Below, piece by piece: positions 8,179 to 16,928 of a stretch of DNA of 64,000 nt (position 1 is its first letter; each line of letters begins with the position of its first letter). The stretch lies in NCBI RefSeq assembly GCF_023630205.1, contig NZ_JALPRR010000003.1, positions 310,001 through 374,000 on the forward strand. The letters are read 5' to 3'. The stretch is from Pontibacter ruber. Lineage in GTDB: Bacteria > Bacteroidota > Bacteroidia > Cytophagales > Hymenobacteraceae. A program made the position numbers and the translations under genes. The notes beneath the pieces were generated by a model that did no database searches, had not been told where the DNA came from, and saw only the letters and a list, made by a program, of their open reading frames with translations.

Positions 8179-9165
8179 CTATTTCTTCGCTTTAGCGGTC
8201 TTCTTTTTCTTTTTTGCTGGTGCAGCAGGATTTTCTTTCTCATCCTCCCAAAGTGCCACAAAAGGCTCTCCTTCCGCCTGCCAGAAACCGCGCTTCATAA
8301 AGCCGGTGTTAAAGGCAAAAGCCGCGTTGCCTTCAGTGTCCATTGCGATCAGTCCTTTGTCGCCCTGAAGCAGGTCGTCGTGTAAATGTACTGCCTTTTC
8401 GGCTGCTGCCTGCAGCGACTCGCGGCCATACTTCAGCATAGCGTATACTTCGTGCGCCAACACACCGCGCATGATCACTTCGCCTTCGCCGGTGCAGCTA
8501 ACGGCGCATACTTCGTTATTGGCAAAGGTACCGCCGCCAATAACCGGCGAGTCTCCTACACGGCCTTTCATCTTATCGGTAAGCCCCCCGGTAGAGGTGG
8601 CAGCTGCCAGGTTGCCGTCCATGTCTAAGGCAACTGCGCCTACGGTGTCTGCCATGGAGCCTACCATTTCATGTTTTTTCTTCAAGCCTTTCTGCTGTTT
8701 ATCGCGCCAGGCTTTGTCTTTTTCGGGTGTTACAAAATATTCCGGGTCCATCAGTTCCAGCTTCTGGCGCAGGGCAAATTCTTCGGCACCGGAGCCTACC
8801 AGCAAGGCGTGATCACATTTTTGCAGAATCACTTTCGCAAGGCTTATCGGGTGCTTAACATAGCGGATAGCACCGACTGCGCCAGCACGCAACGTTTTAC
8901 CATCCATTATGGCAGAATCAAATTCAACTTCACCGCGCTGAGTTAGGCTGCTTCCGCGGCCGGCATTAAACGCTGGGTTCTCTTCCATACTCATCACGGC
9001 AGCCTCTACGGCATCAAGTGCTGTACCTCCTTTCTCCAGTACTTCATAACCAGCTTTCAAAGCTGCTGCCAGGCCTTCTCTATACTTCTCTTCTTTCTCT
9101 TTGTCCAATTCTGATGGTTTTACACTTTCAGCTCCGCCGTGTATAGCTATTGCAAATTTTTTCAT
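8179..9165 (-). CDS. iaaA: Isoaspartyl peptidase / plant-type L-asparaginase
   Basis: A 328-aa N-terminal nucleophile hydrolase. The self-cleavage site and nucleophile are at Thr174 in SMADTVGAVALD, followed by the STGGLTDK and RVGDSPVIGGGTFA motifs of the family. No signal peptide, so cytoplasmic. It hydrolyses beta-aspartyl dipeptides, including those released from cyanophycin, which fits cyanophycin synthetase about 4.7 kb away on the same strand. The odd part is the C-terminal tail, a run of Ala/Pro and about ten Lys residues not usual in the family; it could be a nucleic-acid- or polyanion-binding extension. Confidence 0.92.
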   Translation of the reverse strand: MKKFAIAIHGGAESVKPSELDKEKEEKYREGLAAALKAGYEVLEKGGTALDAVEAAVMSMEENPAFNAGRGSSLTQRGEVEFDSAIMDGKTLRAGAVGAIRYVKHPISLAKVILQKCDHALLVGSGAEEFALRQKLELMDPEYFVTPEKDKAWRDKQQKGLKKKHEMVGSMADTVGAVALDMDGNLAAATSTGGLTDKMKGRVGDSPVIGGGTFANNEVCAVSCTGEGEVIMRGVLAHEVYAMLKYGRESLQAAAEKAVHLHDDLLQGDKGLIAMDTEGNAAFAFNTGFMKRGFWQAEGEPFVALWEDEKENPAAPAKKKKKTAKAKK

Positions 9166-9712
9166 AAGTCTGTATAAAAGTAGGGTGATGTTACTACAGC
9201 TTTGTTTACGCTCCTGCCAAAATTATAGTTGGTAAGGTCAAAGTAGAGGTGGGTATTAATGCTGCAATGCCGTTCGTGAAGAAAACGTGCTTTGAAGTAT
9301 GGTGCTGATATTCAGTGTATAGAATAGGACTTTTAACTGCGTATAGGGGTGGGTACGTAGTTCTACGCATCAAAAAATAAGTACAAAATTCCTGTGCACA
9401 GATCTGCCTTCATCTGCGGAATCCAAGTGTTTTGAAGGCATTATTTCAATCCAATTTCCTGTACAGGGATTTAACTATCAGCTGTATTTAGTAGAAATGA
9501 GGAGTACACTTCTTATGATGTTTTCTTTTCAGAGTATAAGTATATAGTGCCCGAAACAATAATTAGGTGTAAACACGTAGACTAATCCGTATTAATATTT
9601 TACTATTTGGAGACCCAGCCACGTAGTACAGAGACTTGCCCGAAACCCCGGAAGCCAGGATTAAACCGCCTCCTGGATTTGCACAAAACACAATATCTTT
9701 TAATGTAGAACT
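9166..9712. other. Non-coding divergent region, 547 bp
   Basis: Separates the minus-strand peptidase from the plus-strand glycan cluster, so it should hold promoters for both. It contains one AAGTATA motif and an imperfect CCAGGA/TCCTGG dyad near 9656-9677. I find no ORF, and only a 7-of-8 match (TATCTTTT near 9692) to the -7 consensus, too close to the ATG to be convincing. Confidence 0.5.
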
Positions 9713-10972
9713 ATGTTTAAAACGAACTCAGAACCTGAATCTTTTGTGCCGGAATCATCCGGAGAAAGCAGTACCATAGGAACCCCCAGCACTCCCGTTG
9801 AATCAGTAAAGAAATCAGCCATAACCATAGATGTAAATGAATTTATACAAAACCTGCCGGACGTAATCTGCCTTTCGCACCTGCGCTGGGATTTTGTGTA
9901 CCAGCGCCCGCAGCACCTGCTCTCACGCTTTGCCAAACATGGCCGCTTGTTCTTTGTAGAGGAGCCCGTGTACGTAGATTGCCGGGAGCCACACCTGCAG
10001 GTATCAGAACGTGAAGGTAACGTACAGCTTGTTGTGCCTCAGCTGCCACACGGTACGTCGCCGGAGCAGGCAGAAGCAGCGCAGCGCATCCTGCTCGATC
10101 AACTGTTTAAGGAACAGTTAGTCGAGCGCTATCTTTTCTGGTACTACACACCCATGGCCCTGAGTTTTACAGACCATTTTAAGCCGGTGCTTACCGTGTA
10201 TGATTGCATGGACGAACTGGCTGCTTTCCGCTTTGCGCCCCCACGCCTGAAAGAACTGGAACAGGCACTCTTTAAGAAAGCCGACCTGGTGTTTACCGGT
10301 GGCCAAAGCCTGTACGAGGCCAAGAAAAAGCAACACCCGCATGCGCATGCATTTCCGAGCAGCATCGATAAAGACCATTTTGCGCAGGCACGTAAGCCAT
10401 TACAGGAGCCAGCCGACCAGGCCGCCATTCCGCAGCCGCGCATCGGCTTTTTCGGAGTGATAGACGAGCGCATGGACATCGAACTGCTGGGCGCCCTGGC
10501 AGAAGCAAAACCGGAATGGCAGATCGTCATGATCGGTCCAGTTGTGAAAATTGATCCGTCTACGTTGCCCCAGCACCCTAACCTGCATTACCTGGGTGGC
10601 AAAACCTACAAAGAACTGCCGGCTTACCTGAGCGGCTGGAACGTAGCCATGCTGCCTTTTGCCATCAACGAGTCAACCGAATTCATCAGCCCAACCAAAA
10701 CACCCGAATACCTGGCTGCCGGCAAACCGGTGGTTTCTACTCCTATCCGCGACGTGGTGCGCCCTTACGGAGAAGCACGTTTGGTGCATATCGCTGCCAC
10801 TGCTGATGAGTTTGTGCAAGCCATTGAAGAAGCGTTAGCCCAGCAGGAAGACGAACAATGGCAGGCAGCTGTAGACGGTTTTATGGCAAACATGTCGTGG
10901 GACCAGACCTGGCGCAGCATGGCAGAGCTGATGGCTAATGCCCTTTATAAGAAAAAGAAGCAGTCTCTTTAG
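9713..10972 (+). CDS. Glycosyltransferase, GT1/GT4-like (GT-B fold)
   Basis: A 419-aa protein with a Ser/Glu/Pro-rich disordered leader of about 45 residues, then a GT-B enzyme: CLSHLRWDFVYQRPQHLLSRF at the start of the first Rossmann domain, and a C-terminal domain with IGFFGVIDERMD, LPAYLSGWNVAMLPFAIN and SPTKTPEYLAAGKPVVSTPI, the nucleotide-sugar binding E-x7-E-like region. Similar proteins act in exopolysaccharide assembly. It is followed after 35 bases by UDP-galactopyranose mutase, so a galactofuranosyl or related transfer is a reasonable inference. Confidence 0.88.
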   Translation: MFKTNSEPESFVPESSGESSTIGTPSTPVESVKKSAITIDVNEFIQNLPDVICLSHLRWDFVYQRPQHLLSRFAKHGRLFFVEEPVYVDCREPHLQVSEREGNVQLVVPQLPHGTSPEQAEAAQRILLDQLFKEQLVERYLFWYYTPMALSFTDHFKPVLTVYDCMDELAAFRFAPPRLKELEQALFKKADLVFTGGQSLYEAKKKQHPHAHAFPSSIDKDHFAQARKPLQEPADQAAIPQPRIGFFGVIDERMDIELLGALAEAKPEWQIVMIGPVVKIDPSTLPQHPNLHYLGGKTYKELPAYLSGWNVAMLPFAINESTEFISPTKTPEYLAAGKPVVSTPIRDVVRPYGEARLVHIAATADEFVQAIEEALAQQEDEQWQAAVDGFMANMSWDQTWRSMAELMANALYKKKKQSL

Positions 10973-11007
10973 TCGGCCTCCAGTACTCACCTAATTAATG
11001 TAAGCAT

Positions 11008-12201
11008 ATGTTCGACTATCTGATAGTAGGGGCTGGTTTTGCCGGAAGTGTAGTAGCCGAGCGCCTGGCTTCGCAACTGAATAAGAAAGTACTCATCATC
11101 GATAAGCGTCCGCACATTGCGGGGAATGCGTTCGACCACTATAACGAAGACGGCATCCTGGTACACAGGTATGGGCCGCATATCTTTCATACCAACTCCA
11201 AGGAGGTGTTCGATTACCTGTCGCTGTTTACGGCATGGCGGCCGTACGAGCACCGCGTGCTGGCCAGCGTAGACGGGCAACTGGTGCCCATGCCCATTAA
11301 CCTCGACACCATCAACAAACTCTACGGGCTCAGCCTGACCTCTTTTGAAGTAGATGATTTTTTCAAATCCGTGGCCGAAGAAGTAACTCCGGTACGTACC
11401 TCGGAGGATGTGGTGGTAAGCAAAGTAGGCCGCGAACTGTACGAGAAGTTCTTCCGCAACTATACCCGCAAGCAGTGGGGCATGGATCCCTCGGAGCTGG
11501 ATAAGTCGGTAACCTCGCGGGTGCCGGTGCGCACTAACCGCGACGACCGCTACTTTACCGATACCTACCAGGCCATGCCGCTGCACGGCTTTACCTGCAT
11601 GTTCGAAAAGCTGTTGGCCCACCCCAACATCAAGATCATGCTCAACACCGATTACCACGACATCCTGGACGTGATCCCGTTCAGGGAGATGATCTATACC
11701 GGACCGGTGGATGAGTACTTTGACTTTAAATATGGCAAGCTGCCGTACCGCTCCCTGGAGTTCAAACACGAAACGCTGGATAAGGCGGTGCACCTGCCTA
11801 CAGCCGTGGTCAATTTCCCGAACGAGCACGCCTACACGCGCGTGACCGAATTCAAGTACCTCACAGGCCAGCAGCACCACAAAACCAGCGTGGTGTACGA
11901 GTACCCGCAGGCCGAAGGCGATCCGTACTACCCGGTTCCACGCCCTGAGAATGCCGCCATTTACAACCAGTACAAGAAGCTGGCGGATGCCACGCCGGGC
12001 GTGCACTTTGTAGGCAGGCTTGCCACCTACAAGTACTACAACATGGACCAGGTAGTAGCACAAGCGCTTACGCTGTTCAAAAAGCTATCGGGGCAGGAGG
12101 AGAAAATAGAGTTGCTGGATGGAGTCCAGATCAGGTTAAACGGAAATGGTGTAAAGCTAAAAGATGTTGGAGTAAGCATTAGCAAAAATGGAACTCACTG
12201 A
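11008..12201 (+). CDS. glf: UDP-galactopyranose mutase
   Basis: A 397-aa flavoenzyme converting UDP-galactopyranose to UDP-galactofuranose in the cytoplasm. The N-terminus MFDYLIVGAGFAGSVVAE is the FAD Rossmann motif; GPHIFHTNSKEVFDYL, the KQWGMDPSEL segment and the late GRLATYKYYNMDQVVAQAL are the conserved flavin and substrate elements. Length is typical of bacterial enzymes plus a short tail. Its last 14 bases overlap the next gene, which implies a tightly coupled operon. Confidence 0.95.
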   Translation: MFDYLIVGAGFAGSVVAERLASQLNKKVLIIDKRPHIAGNAFDHYNEDGILVHRYGPHIFHTNSKEVFDYLSLFTAWRPYEHRVLASVDGQLVPMPINLDTINKLYGLSLTSFEVDDFFKSVAEEVTPVRTSEDVVVSKVGRELYEKFFRNYTRKQWGMDPSELDKSVTSRVPVRTNRDDRYFTDTYQAMPLHGFTCMFEKLLAHPNIKIMLNTDYHDILDVIPFREMIYTGPVDEYFDFKYGKLPYRSLEFKHETLDKAVHLPTAVVNFPNEHAYTRVTEFKYLTGQQHHKTSVVYEYPQAEGDPYYPVPRPENAAIYNQYKKLADATPGVHFVGRLATYKYYNMDQVVAQALTLFKKLSGQEEKIELLDGVQIRLNGNGVKLKDVGVSISKNGTH

Positions 12202-13735
12202 CCGGGCAGAAAAACAATTTGGGAGAACAGCACAGGAAAAGGCATCCGGCAATGATTCAAGCAGCGTGCTGCTGCAGGCGGGAAAGGAAATTTCGGCAAG
12301 TGCGGACCAGAACGTAATTTTGGGCATGAACACCGAATTACCCTGGATCCGGGTTGCCCCCGATGCACCCTACTTTATAACCGAGCACGGGGAGAGCTGG
12401 ACGCCCATCGGGCAGAACGATGCCATTACTTGGCCTGATTTTGCCAATGCCTTTCGCCGGAAAGACCTGGCGCAGGTAGAGCGGCACCTGGCGTGGCTGG
12501 CGCAGCATGGGGTTACCTGCCTGCGCTTCATGCTGGAATATGCCCAGACGGAAAACCGCTACATCGAGCGGCCGGCCGGTAAATTTGCACCCAACATGGT
12601 GCGCCTCTGGGACGACCTGTTTGCCCTGTGCGCCAAGTATAACCTGCGTATCCTGCTCACACCCGTAGATACCTTCTGGATGTGGATCCGGTGGAAGTAT
12701 CATCCCTATAACAAGAAAAACGGAGGCCCTTGTGCCAGGCGTTCCAGCTGGCTTACCTGCCCCGATACGATGGCTGCCATCAAGAACCGCTTTACCTTCG
12801 TGATCGAGCGTTGGGGCGGCAGCGGGGTGCTTTTTGCCTGGGACCTCTGGAACGAAATACACCCGGCCCATGCCGGCGACCGCACCGATGTGTTCACTGA
12901 TTTTATCAGTGAGTTGAGCACGCATGTGCGGGATACGGAGCTCCGGTTATATGGTCGCTCACGTCCACAAACAGTCTCGATTTACGGGCCTGTGCTGAAC
13001 GATCGTCCTGACGTAGCCGATGCCATTTTCCGGCACCCGCTGCTCGACTTTGCCAGCACGCACTTCTACGACACCGATACCATCAACCATCCGAAGGATA
13101 CGGTGGCTTCCGCAATCTGCACAGGCCGGCTGACGCGGGAGGCCCTGCAGCACCTGCAGGACAACCGTCCTTTCTTCGACAGCGAGCACGGGCCTATTCA
13201 TACGTTCAAAGACAAGAAGTATACTTTGCCGGAGTACTGGGATGACGAGTATTTCCGGCACATGCAGTGGGCGCATTTAGCCTCTGGTGGGGCAGGAGGG
13301 GGCATGCGCTGGCCTAACCGCCATCCGCACACACTTACACATGGCATGCGGCGCGCCCAGAAAAGTATGGCTGCCTTCGTGAAGCTGCTGGACTGGACCA
13401 CTTTCCGGAGAAAGAACCTGAACGAGGAGGTGCGGGTGAGTGAGCCGGCCTTTGCGACTTTTGCTTGTGCCGACGAAAAGCAGGCCGTAGTATGGCTGCT
13501 GCGGCAGCACAACCTGAAAAAAGACGGAACTATGAACACGGGAGCCGCACCGCTTCCTGTTTCGGTAACCCTACCGGGTATGGTAGCCGGTACTTATACT
13601 TTAACCACCTGGGATACCTCAGCAGGCTGTGTCCTGATGAGTAAGACCATAACGTTGGGTACTTCCGGAGACTTGCTGCTTGAGTTAGAACCTGTACTTG
13701 CTGATGTAGCCGTTGCGCTGCAGTGGGTGGAGTAA
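12188..13735 (+). CDS. GH5-like glycoside hydrolase lacking a signal peptide
   Basis: A 515-aa protein with a TIM-barrel glycosidase core. The acid/base region is AWDLWNEIH (Asn-Glu), and a likely nucleophile Glu is in PFFDSEHGPIHTF, as in clan GH-A enzymes. A C-terminal beta domain follows (roughly residue 410 on). The first 45 residues are Ser/Ala-rich and not a signal peptide, so the enzyme appears cytoplasmic or exported non-canonically. It starts inside the end of the mutase gene and ends at a strong terminator, so it belongs to the galactofuranose cluster. Possible roles are trimming or quality control of the glycan, or transglycosylation. Confidence 0.85.
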   Translation: MELTDRAEKQFGRTAQEKASGNDSSSVLLQAGKEISASADQNVILGMNTELPWIRVAPDAPYFITEHGESWTPIGQNDAITWPDFANAFRRKDLAQVERHLAWLAQHGVTCLRFMLEYAQTENRYIERPAGKFAPNMVRLWDDLFALCAKYNLRILLTPVDTFWMWIRWKYHPYNKKNGGPCARRSSWLTCPDTMAAIKNRFTFVIERWGGSGVLFAWDLWNEIHPAHAGDRTDVFTDFISELSTHVRDTELRLYGRSRPQTVSIYGPVLNDRPDVADAIFRHPLLDFASTHFYDTDTINHPKDTVASAICTGRLTREALQHLQDNRPFFDSEHGPIHTFKDKKYTLPEYWDDEYFRHMQWAHLASGGAGGGMRWPNRHPHTLTHGMRRAQKSMAAFVKLLDWTTFRRKNLNEEVRVSEPAFATFACADEKQAVVWLLRQHNLKKDGTMNTGAAPLPVSVTLPGMVAGTYTLTTWDTSAGCVLMSKTITLGTSGDLLLELEPVLADVAVALQWVE

Positions 13736-13780
13736 GAAGAAGCAAGTATAAATTACTAGTCACTGGTTGATTTATTACAA

Positions 13781-13818
13781 AAAAACCGGGCCTTCCTTTT
13801 TAGGAAGGCCCGGTTTTT
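13781..13818. terminator. Strong bidirectional terminator
   Basis: A 17-bp perfect stem (13781-13797 with 13802-13818) with A-run and T-run flanks and a TTTT loop, between two convergent genes. It should stop transcription from both the GH5-like gene and cyanophycin synthetase. Confidence 0.92.
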
Positions 13819-13834
13819 AATTGATTTGTTATAC

Positions 13835-16474
13835 TTATGTATTGTTCTGATCTACAGGTACCTGGCGGTGCTGGATGATGCGGAAGCTTTCCACCAGTTT
13901 CACTGCCTCCGGAATATCCTCTGAGAACAGCGTGATAAAAGAACCGGGTGGGGCGTACTCCAGCGCATGTGCCAGCGCACGGGCTTCCTGCTCTATTTCC
14001 TTTAATTCCAGTTCTGGTTTCACCTGCATGATGCCCTGTTTCAGCAAACCGTTTATTTCACTACCGCTTCGGCCTCTCAGGTCTTTGTCCTGGCGAATGA
14101 TGATCTCGTCGAACATCTGTGCAGCCAGCTTGCCTATTTCGATCGTATCGTTGTCGCGTCGGTCGCCGATACCAGCAATGATGCCGATTTTGAGCGGGGC
14201 TTCCACATTGCTGATGAAATCAGCAATGGCTTCCATACTAGCTGTATTATGCGCATAGTCGATCAGCACTTCATACTTCGGTAACTTGAACAGGTTCATA
14301 CGTCCCGGAGTGGTTTCCGCAGACGGGATGAAGGTACGCAGCGCCGTCTTGATCTCGGAGAGCTCCATGTGGTTGATGTAGCCGGTAAGCGTTGCCGCCA
14401 GCACGTTCTGTATGTTAAACCTGGCGCGACCTCCAAAGGTAAGCGGAATGTCAGCCACCCTGTCTACACGCATTTTGTAGGTGTTCTTGAAAATGGAGAT
14501 ATACCCGTTTTCGTAAACAGCTGCCAGCCCGCCCTTGGAGATATGCTTTAAAATGCGGGGGTTGTCTTCATCCAGGCTAAAGAAGGCTACTTTGCTACTG
14601 AGCCCTTCTGCCATGCCGTACACCAGGTCATCATCTGCATTCAGCACGGAGTAACCATCAGGGCAAACCGTGCGGGGTACAACCGCTTTCACCTGTGCCA
14701 TTTCTTCCACAGTATGAATATCGCCCAGCCCCAGGTGGTCTGCCGCCACGTTCGTAACTACGCCGACATCGCACTGCCTGAAAGCAAGGCCGGATCGCAG
14801 CATGCCGCCGCGGGCAACCTCCAGCACCGCAAAGTTTACAGTCGGATCTTTCAGCACGAACTCACTGCTGAAGGCACCGGTCGTATCGCCTTTGATGATC
14901 TTCTTGTCTTGTATGTAGATACCGTCGGTGGTGGTGTAACCTACCTGGTATCCTTTAAACTTGAGCATGTGCGCGATCAGGCGGGTAGTGGTAGTTTTAC
15001 CGTTGGTACCCGTAATGGCAACAATAGGTATGCGGCTCGGGCAGCCGTGCGGGAAAAGCATGTTGATGATCGGCTCTGCCACGTTGCGCGGAAGCCCCTC
15101 GGTTGGTGAAATGTGCATGCGCAAACCCGGCGCAGCGTTCACCTCGATCACGGCACCTCGGGTTTCAGGCAACGGTATGGCAATGTCAGAGGTCATCACA
15201 TCCACCCCGCAGATATCAAGTCCGATGATGCCGGCAATACGTTCGGCCATCAGCACGTTGTACGGATGCACCTGGTCGGTTACGTCGGTGGCCGTACCAC
15301 CCGTGCTTAGGTTTGCGGTGCTCTTCAGGTACAACACTTCACCCGCAGGCAGCACTGATTTTAAGGTCAGGTCTTTCTCCCGCAAAATAGAGCGGGTGTT
15401 TTTGTCTACTTTGATGTGCGTGAGCGCTTTCTCATGGCCTATACCGCGGCGTGGATCCTTGTTTACATCCTGGATCAGCTGCTGGATAGTGGAAATACCA
15501 TCGCCTGTCACCATAGCAGGTGTGCGCTTGGCAGCAGCAATAAATTTGCCATCGATCACCAGCAGCCGGTAATCAGCCCCTTCGATAAACTGCTCCACCA
15601 TAACGGCCTGCGAAAAACGTTGCGCGTCTGCCAACCCTCTGGTAGCTTCCTTCCAGGACTGCACATTGATGCTGGCACCTTTGCCCTGGTTGGCATTAAG
15701 GGGCTTTACCACGATCGGGAACCCGATCCTGTCCACAGCCTCTTCCAGCTCATCCACGTTGTGCACGATCATACCCTGGGGTACCGGGATGCCGGCATCT
15801 TCCAGTATCATCTTGGTGGCGTTTTTATCACCGGCAATCTCGACGGCAAAGCAGGAAGTTCTGCTGCTCATGGCAGCCTGTATGTGCTTCTGATTTACTC
15901 CGTAGCCCAGTTGAATAAGGCCGCGTTTGACGTCGTTGATGTAAGGAATGTTGCGGCTGACAGCTTCTGACACAATGGCCTCGGTGCTTGGGCCAAAATA
16001 TTCATCTTCGCGTATCTGGTGCAGTTTGGCGATATCCTGTACCACACTTACTTTTTTACCCCGTGCCAACGCCTCTGTAATGCGTACGGCTGCATGTGCT
16101 GCATATTCTCCTGCACGTTCCTGCTGGTAAGAGAATACCACGTAATCCACACCCGGTTCTTTGGCAGGGTAGCGGCGCCCGTAGCCGCTGTCCATGCCGG
16201 CTACAGTCTGCAGCTCCAGTGCAATGTGCTGCACTACTTTGCTCAGCGTGGTGCCTTCGCGCACCAGCTTAAAGAAACCGCCTTCTGTACCTTCAGTGGA
16301 TCGGTGCTCGAACATACCCGGGAAAAGTTTCTCCAGTCGCTCTGCAAAGTGGTGGATCTCGTTAGTGAGTACATCCTGCAGGTCTCCGAGGTCCAGCTTC
16401 AGCACAATAATCTTGGGATGTTTAATGGACCAGTAACTTGGCCCTCTCATCACTCTTAGTTCAAGAATATTCAT
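13835..16474 (-). CDS. cphA: Cyanophycin synthetase
   Basis: An 879-aa ligase that builds multi-L-arginyl-poly-L-aspartate from Asp and Arg with ATP. Domains in order: N-terminal family domain (about 1-160), an ATP-grasp domain (about 210-470, with IVVKPLNANQGKGASINV and the metal-binding EVNAAPGLRMH), and a Mur-ligase-like domain starting with the P-loop AITGTNGKTTTT at 487-496. The length and both catalytic motifs are complete, so the enzyme should be active. No cyanophycinase gene is in the window; an isoaspartyl peptidase that can finish dipeptide breakdown lies about 4.7 kb downstream on the same strand. Confidence 0.95.
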   Translation of the reverse strand: MNILELRVMRGPSYWSIKHPKIIVLKLDLGDLQDVLTNEIHHFAERLEKLFPGMFEHRSTEGTEGGFFKLVREGTTLSKVVQHIALELQTVAGMDSGYGRRYPAKEPGVDYVVFSYQQERAGEYAAHAAVRITEALARGKKVSVVQDIAKLHQIREDEYFGPSTEAIVSEAVSRNIPYINDVKRGLIQLGYGVNQKHIQAAMSSRTSCFAVEIAGDKNATKMILEDAGIPVPQGMIVHNVDELEEAVDRIGFPIVVKPLNANQGKGASINVQSWKEATRGLADAQRFSQAVMVEQFIEGADYRLLVIDGKFIAAAKRTPAMVTGDGISTIQQLIQDVNKDPRRGIGHEKALTHIKVDKNTRSILREKDLTLKSVLPAGEVLYLKSTANLSTGGTATDVTDQVHPYNVLMAERIAGIIGLDICGVDVMTSDIAIPLPETRGAVIEVNAAPGLRMHISPTEGLPRNVAEPIINMLFPHGCPSRIPIVAITGTNGKTTTTRLIAHMLKFKGYQVGYTTTDGIYIQDKKIIKGDTTGAFSSEFVLKDPTVNFAVLEVARGGMLRSGLAFRQCDVGVVTNVAADHLGLGDIHTVEEMAQVKAVVPRTVCPDGYSVLNADDDLVYGMAEGLSSKVAFFSLDEDNPRILKHISKGGLAAVYENGYISIFKNTYKMRVDRVADIPLTFGGRARFNIQNVLAATLTGYINHMELSEIKTALRTFIPSAETTPGRMNLFKLPKYEVLIDYAHNTASMEAIADFISNVEAPLKIGIIAGIGDRRDNDTIEIGKLAAQMFDEIIIRQDKDLRGRSGSEINGLLKQGIMQVKPELELKEIEQEARALAHALEYAPPGSFITLFSEDIPEAVKLVESFRIIQHRQVPVDQNNT

Positions 16475-16928
16475 AAAAATTAAAGTCTACAGTTAAAGCG
16501 AAACCATGTGCCAGCCTGTTGGCACCTTGATGAATAAGCAGATGGAAGAAGCAAACAACATTTTGCCCTTGAAGTTTTACGCATATTACAGGATAGTGGC
16601 AATGACAGGAGCTATTAAATAATGCTCTTTGAATTAAGAATAGGTATAAACCCTGTTCAGTTAAGTATAAATCCTGCAGTATGCTTATATGCTGATTCGA
16701 ATGAATTTACCGATGCTTTAATGAGTAGATAAGTGTGGGTCCGGGGCTTGGAACGTGGATGTGCAGCACCTGTCGGTGCTCGGGTAAAGTTATATGTTCG
16801 GGCTTTGGGGCGGAGAGCAAATACCTACTTAGAAGCCTGCTTTTTAGAGTGAAAAGCTAAACAAGATGGAGAGGCTTTCGTTAAAGACGATACGTTTTGT
16901 TCTATTATTCACTAAAAAACTGAAAGCT
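16475..16928. other. Non-coding divergent region
   Basis: Lies between the start of cphA (minus) and the Gly-rich gene (plus). Holds one AAGTATA motif and a small hairpin AGCACC/GGTGCT (16765-16780). A TATGTTCG element at 16793-16800 matches seven of eight bases of the -7 consensus for the plus-strand gene, but no clear -33 partner is visible. Confidence 0.45.

Noticed and set aside
12188..12201. Frameshifted fusion of glf and the GH5-like gene
   Set aside because: Both proteins have complete domains and natural termini; a 14-base overlap is normal for coupled genes.
13835..16474. cphA as a MurE-type ligase or ATP-grasp amino-acid ligase
   Set aside because: The joined N-terminal, ATP-grasp and Mur-ligase domains at 879 aa are specific to cyanophycin synthetase.
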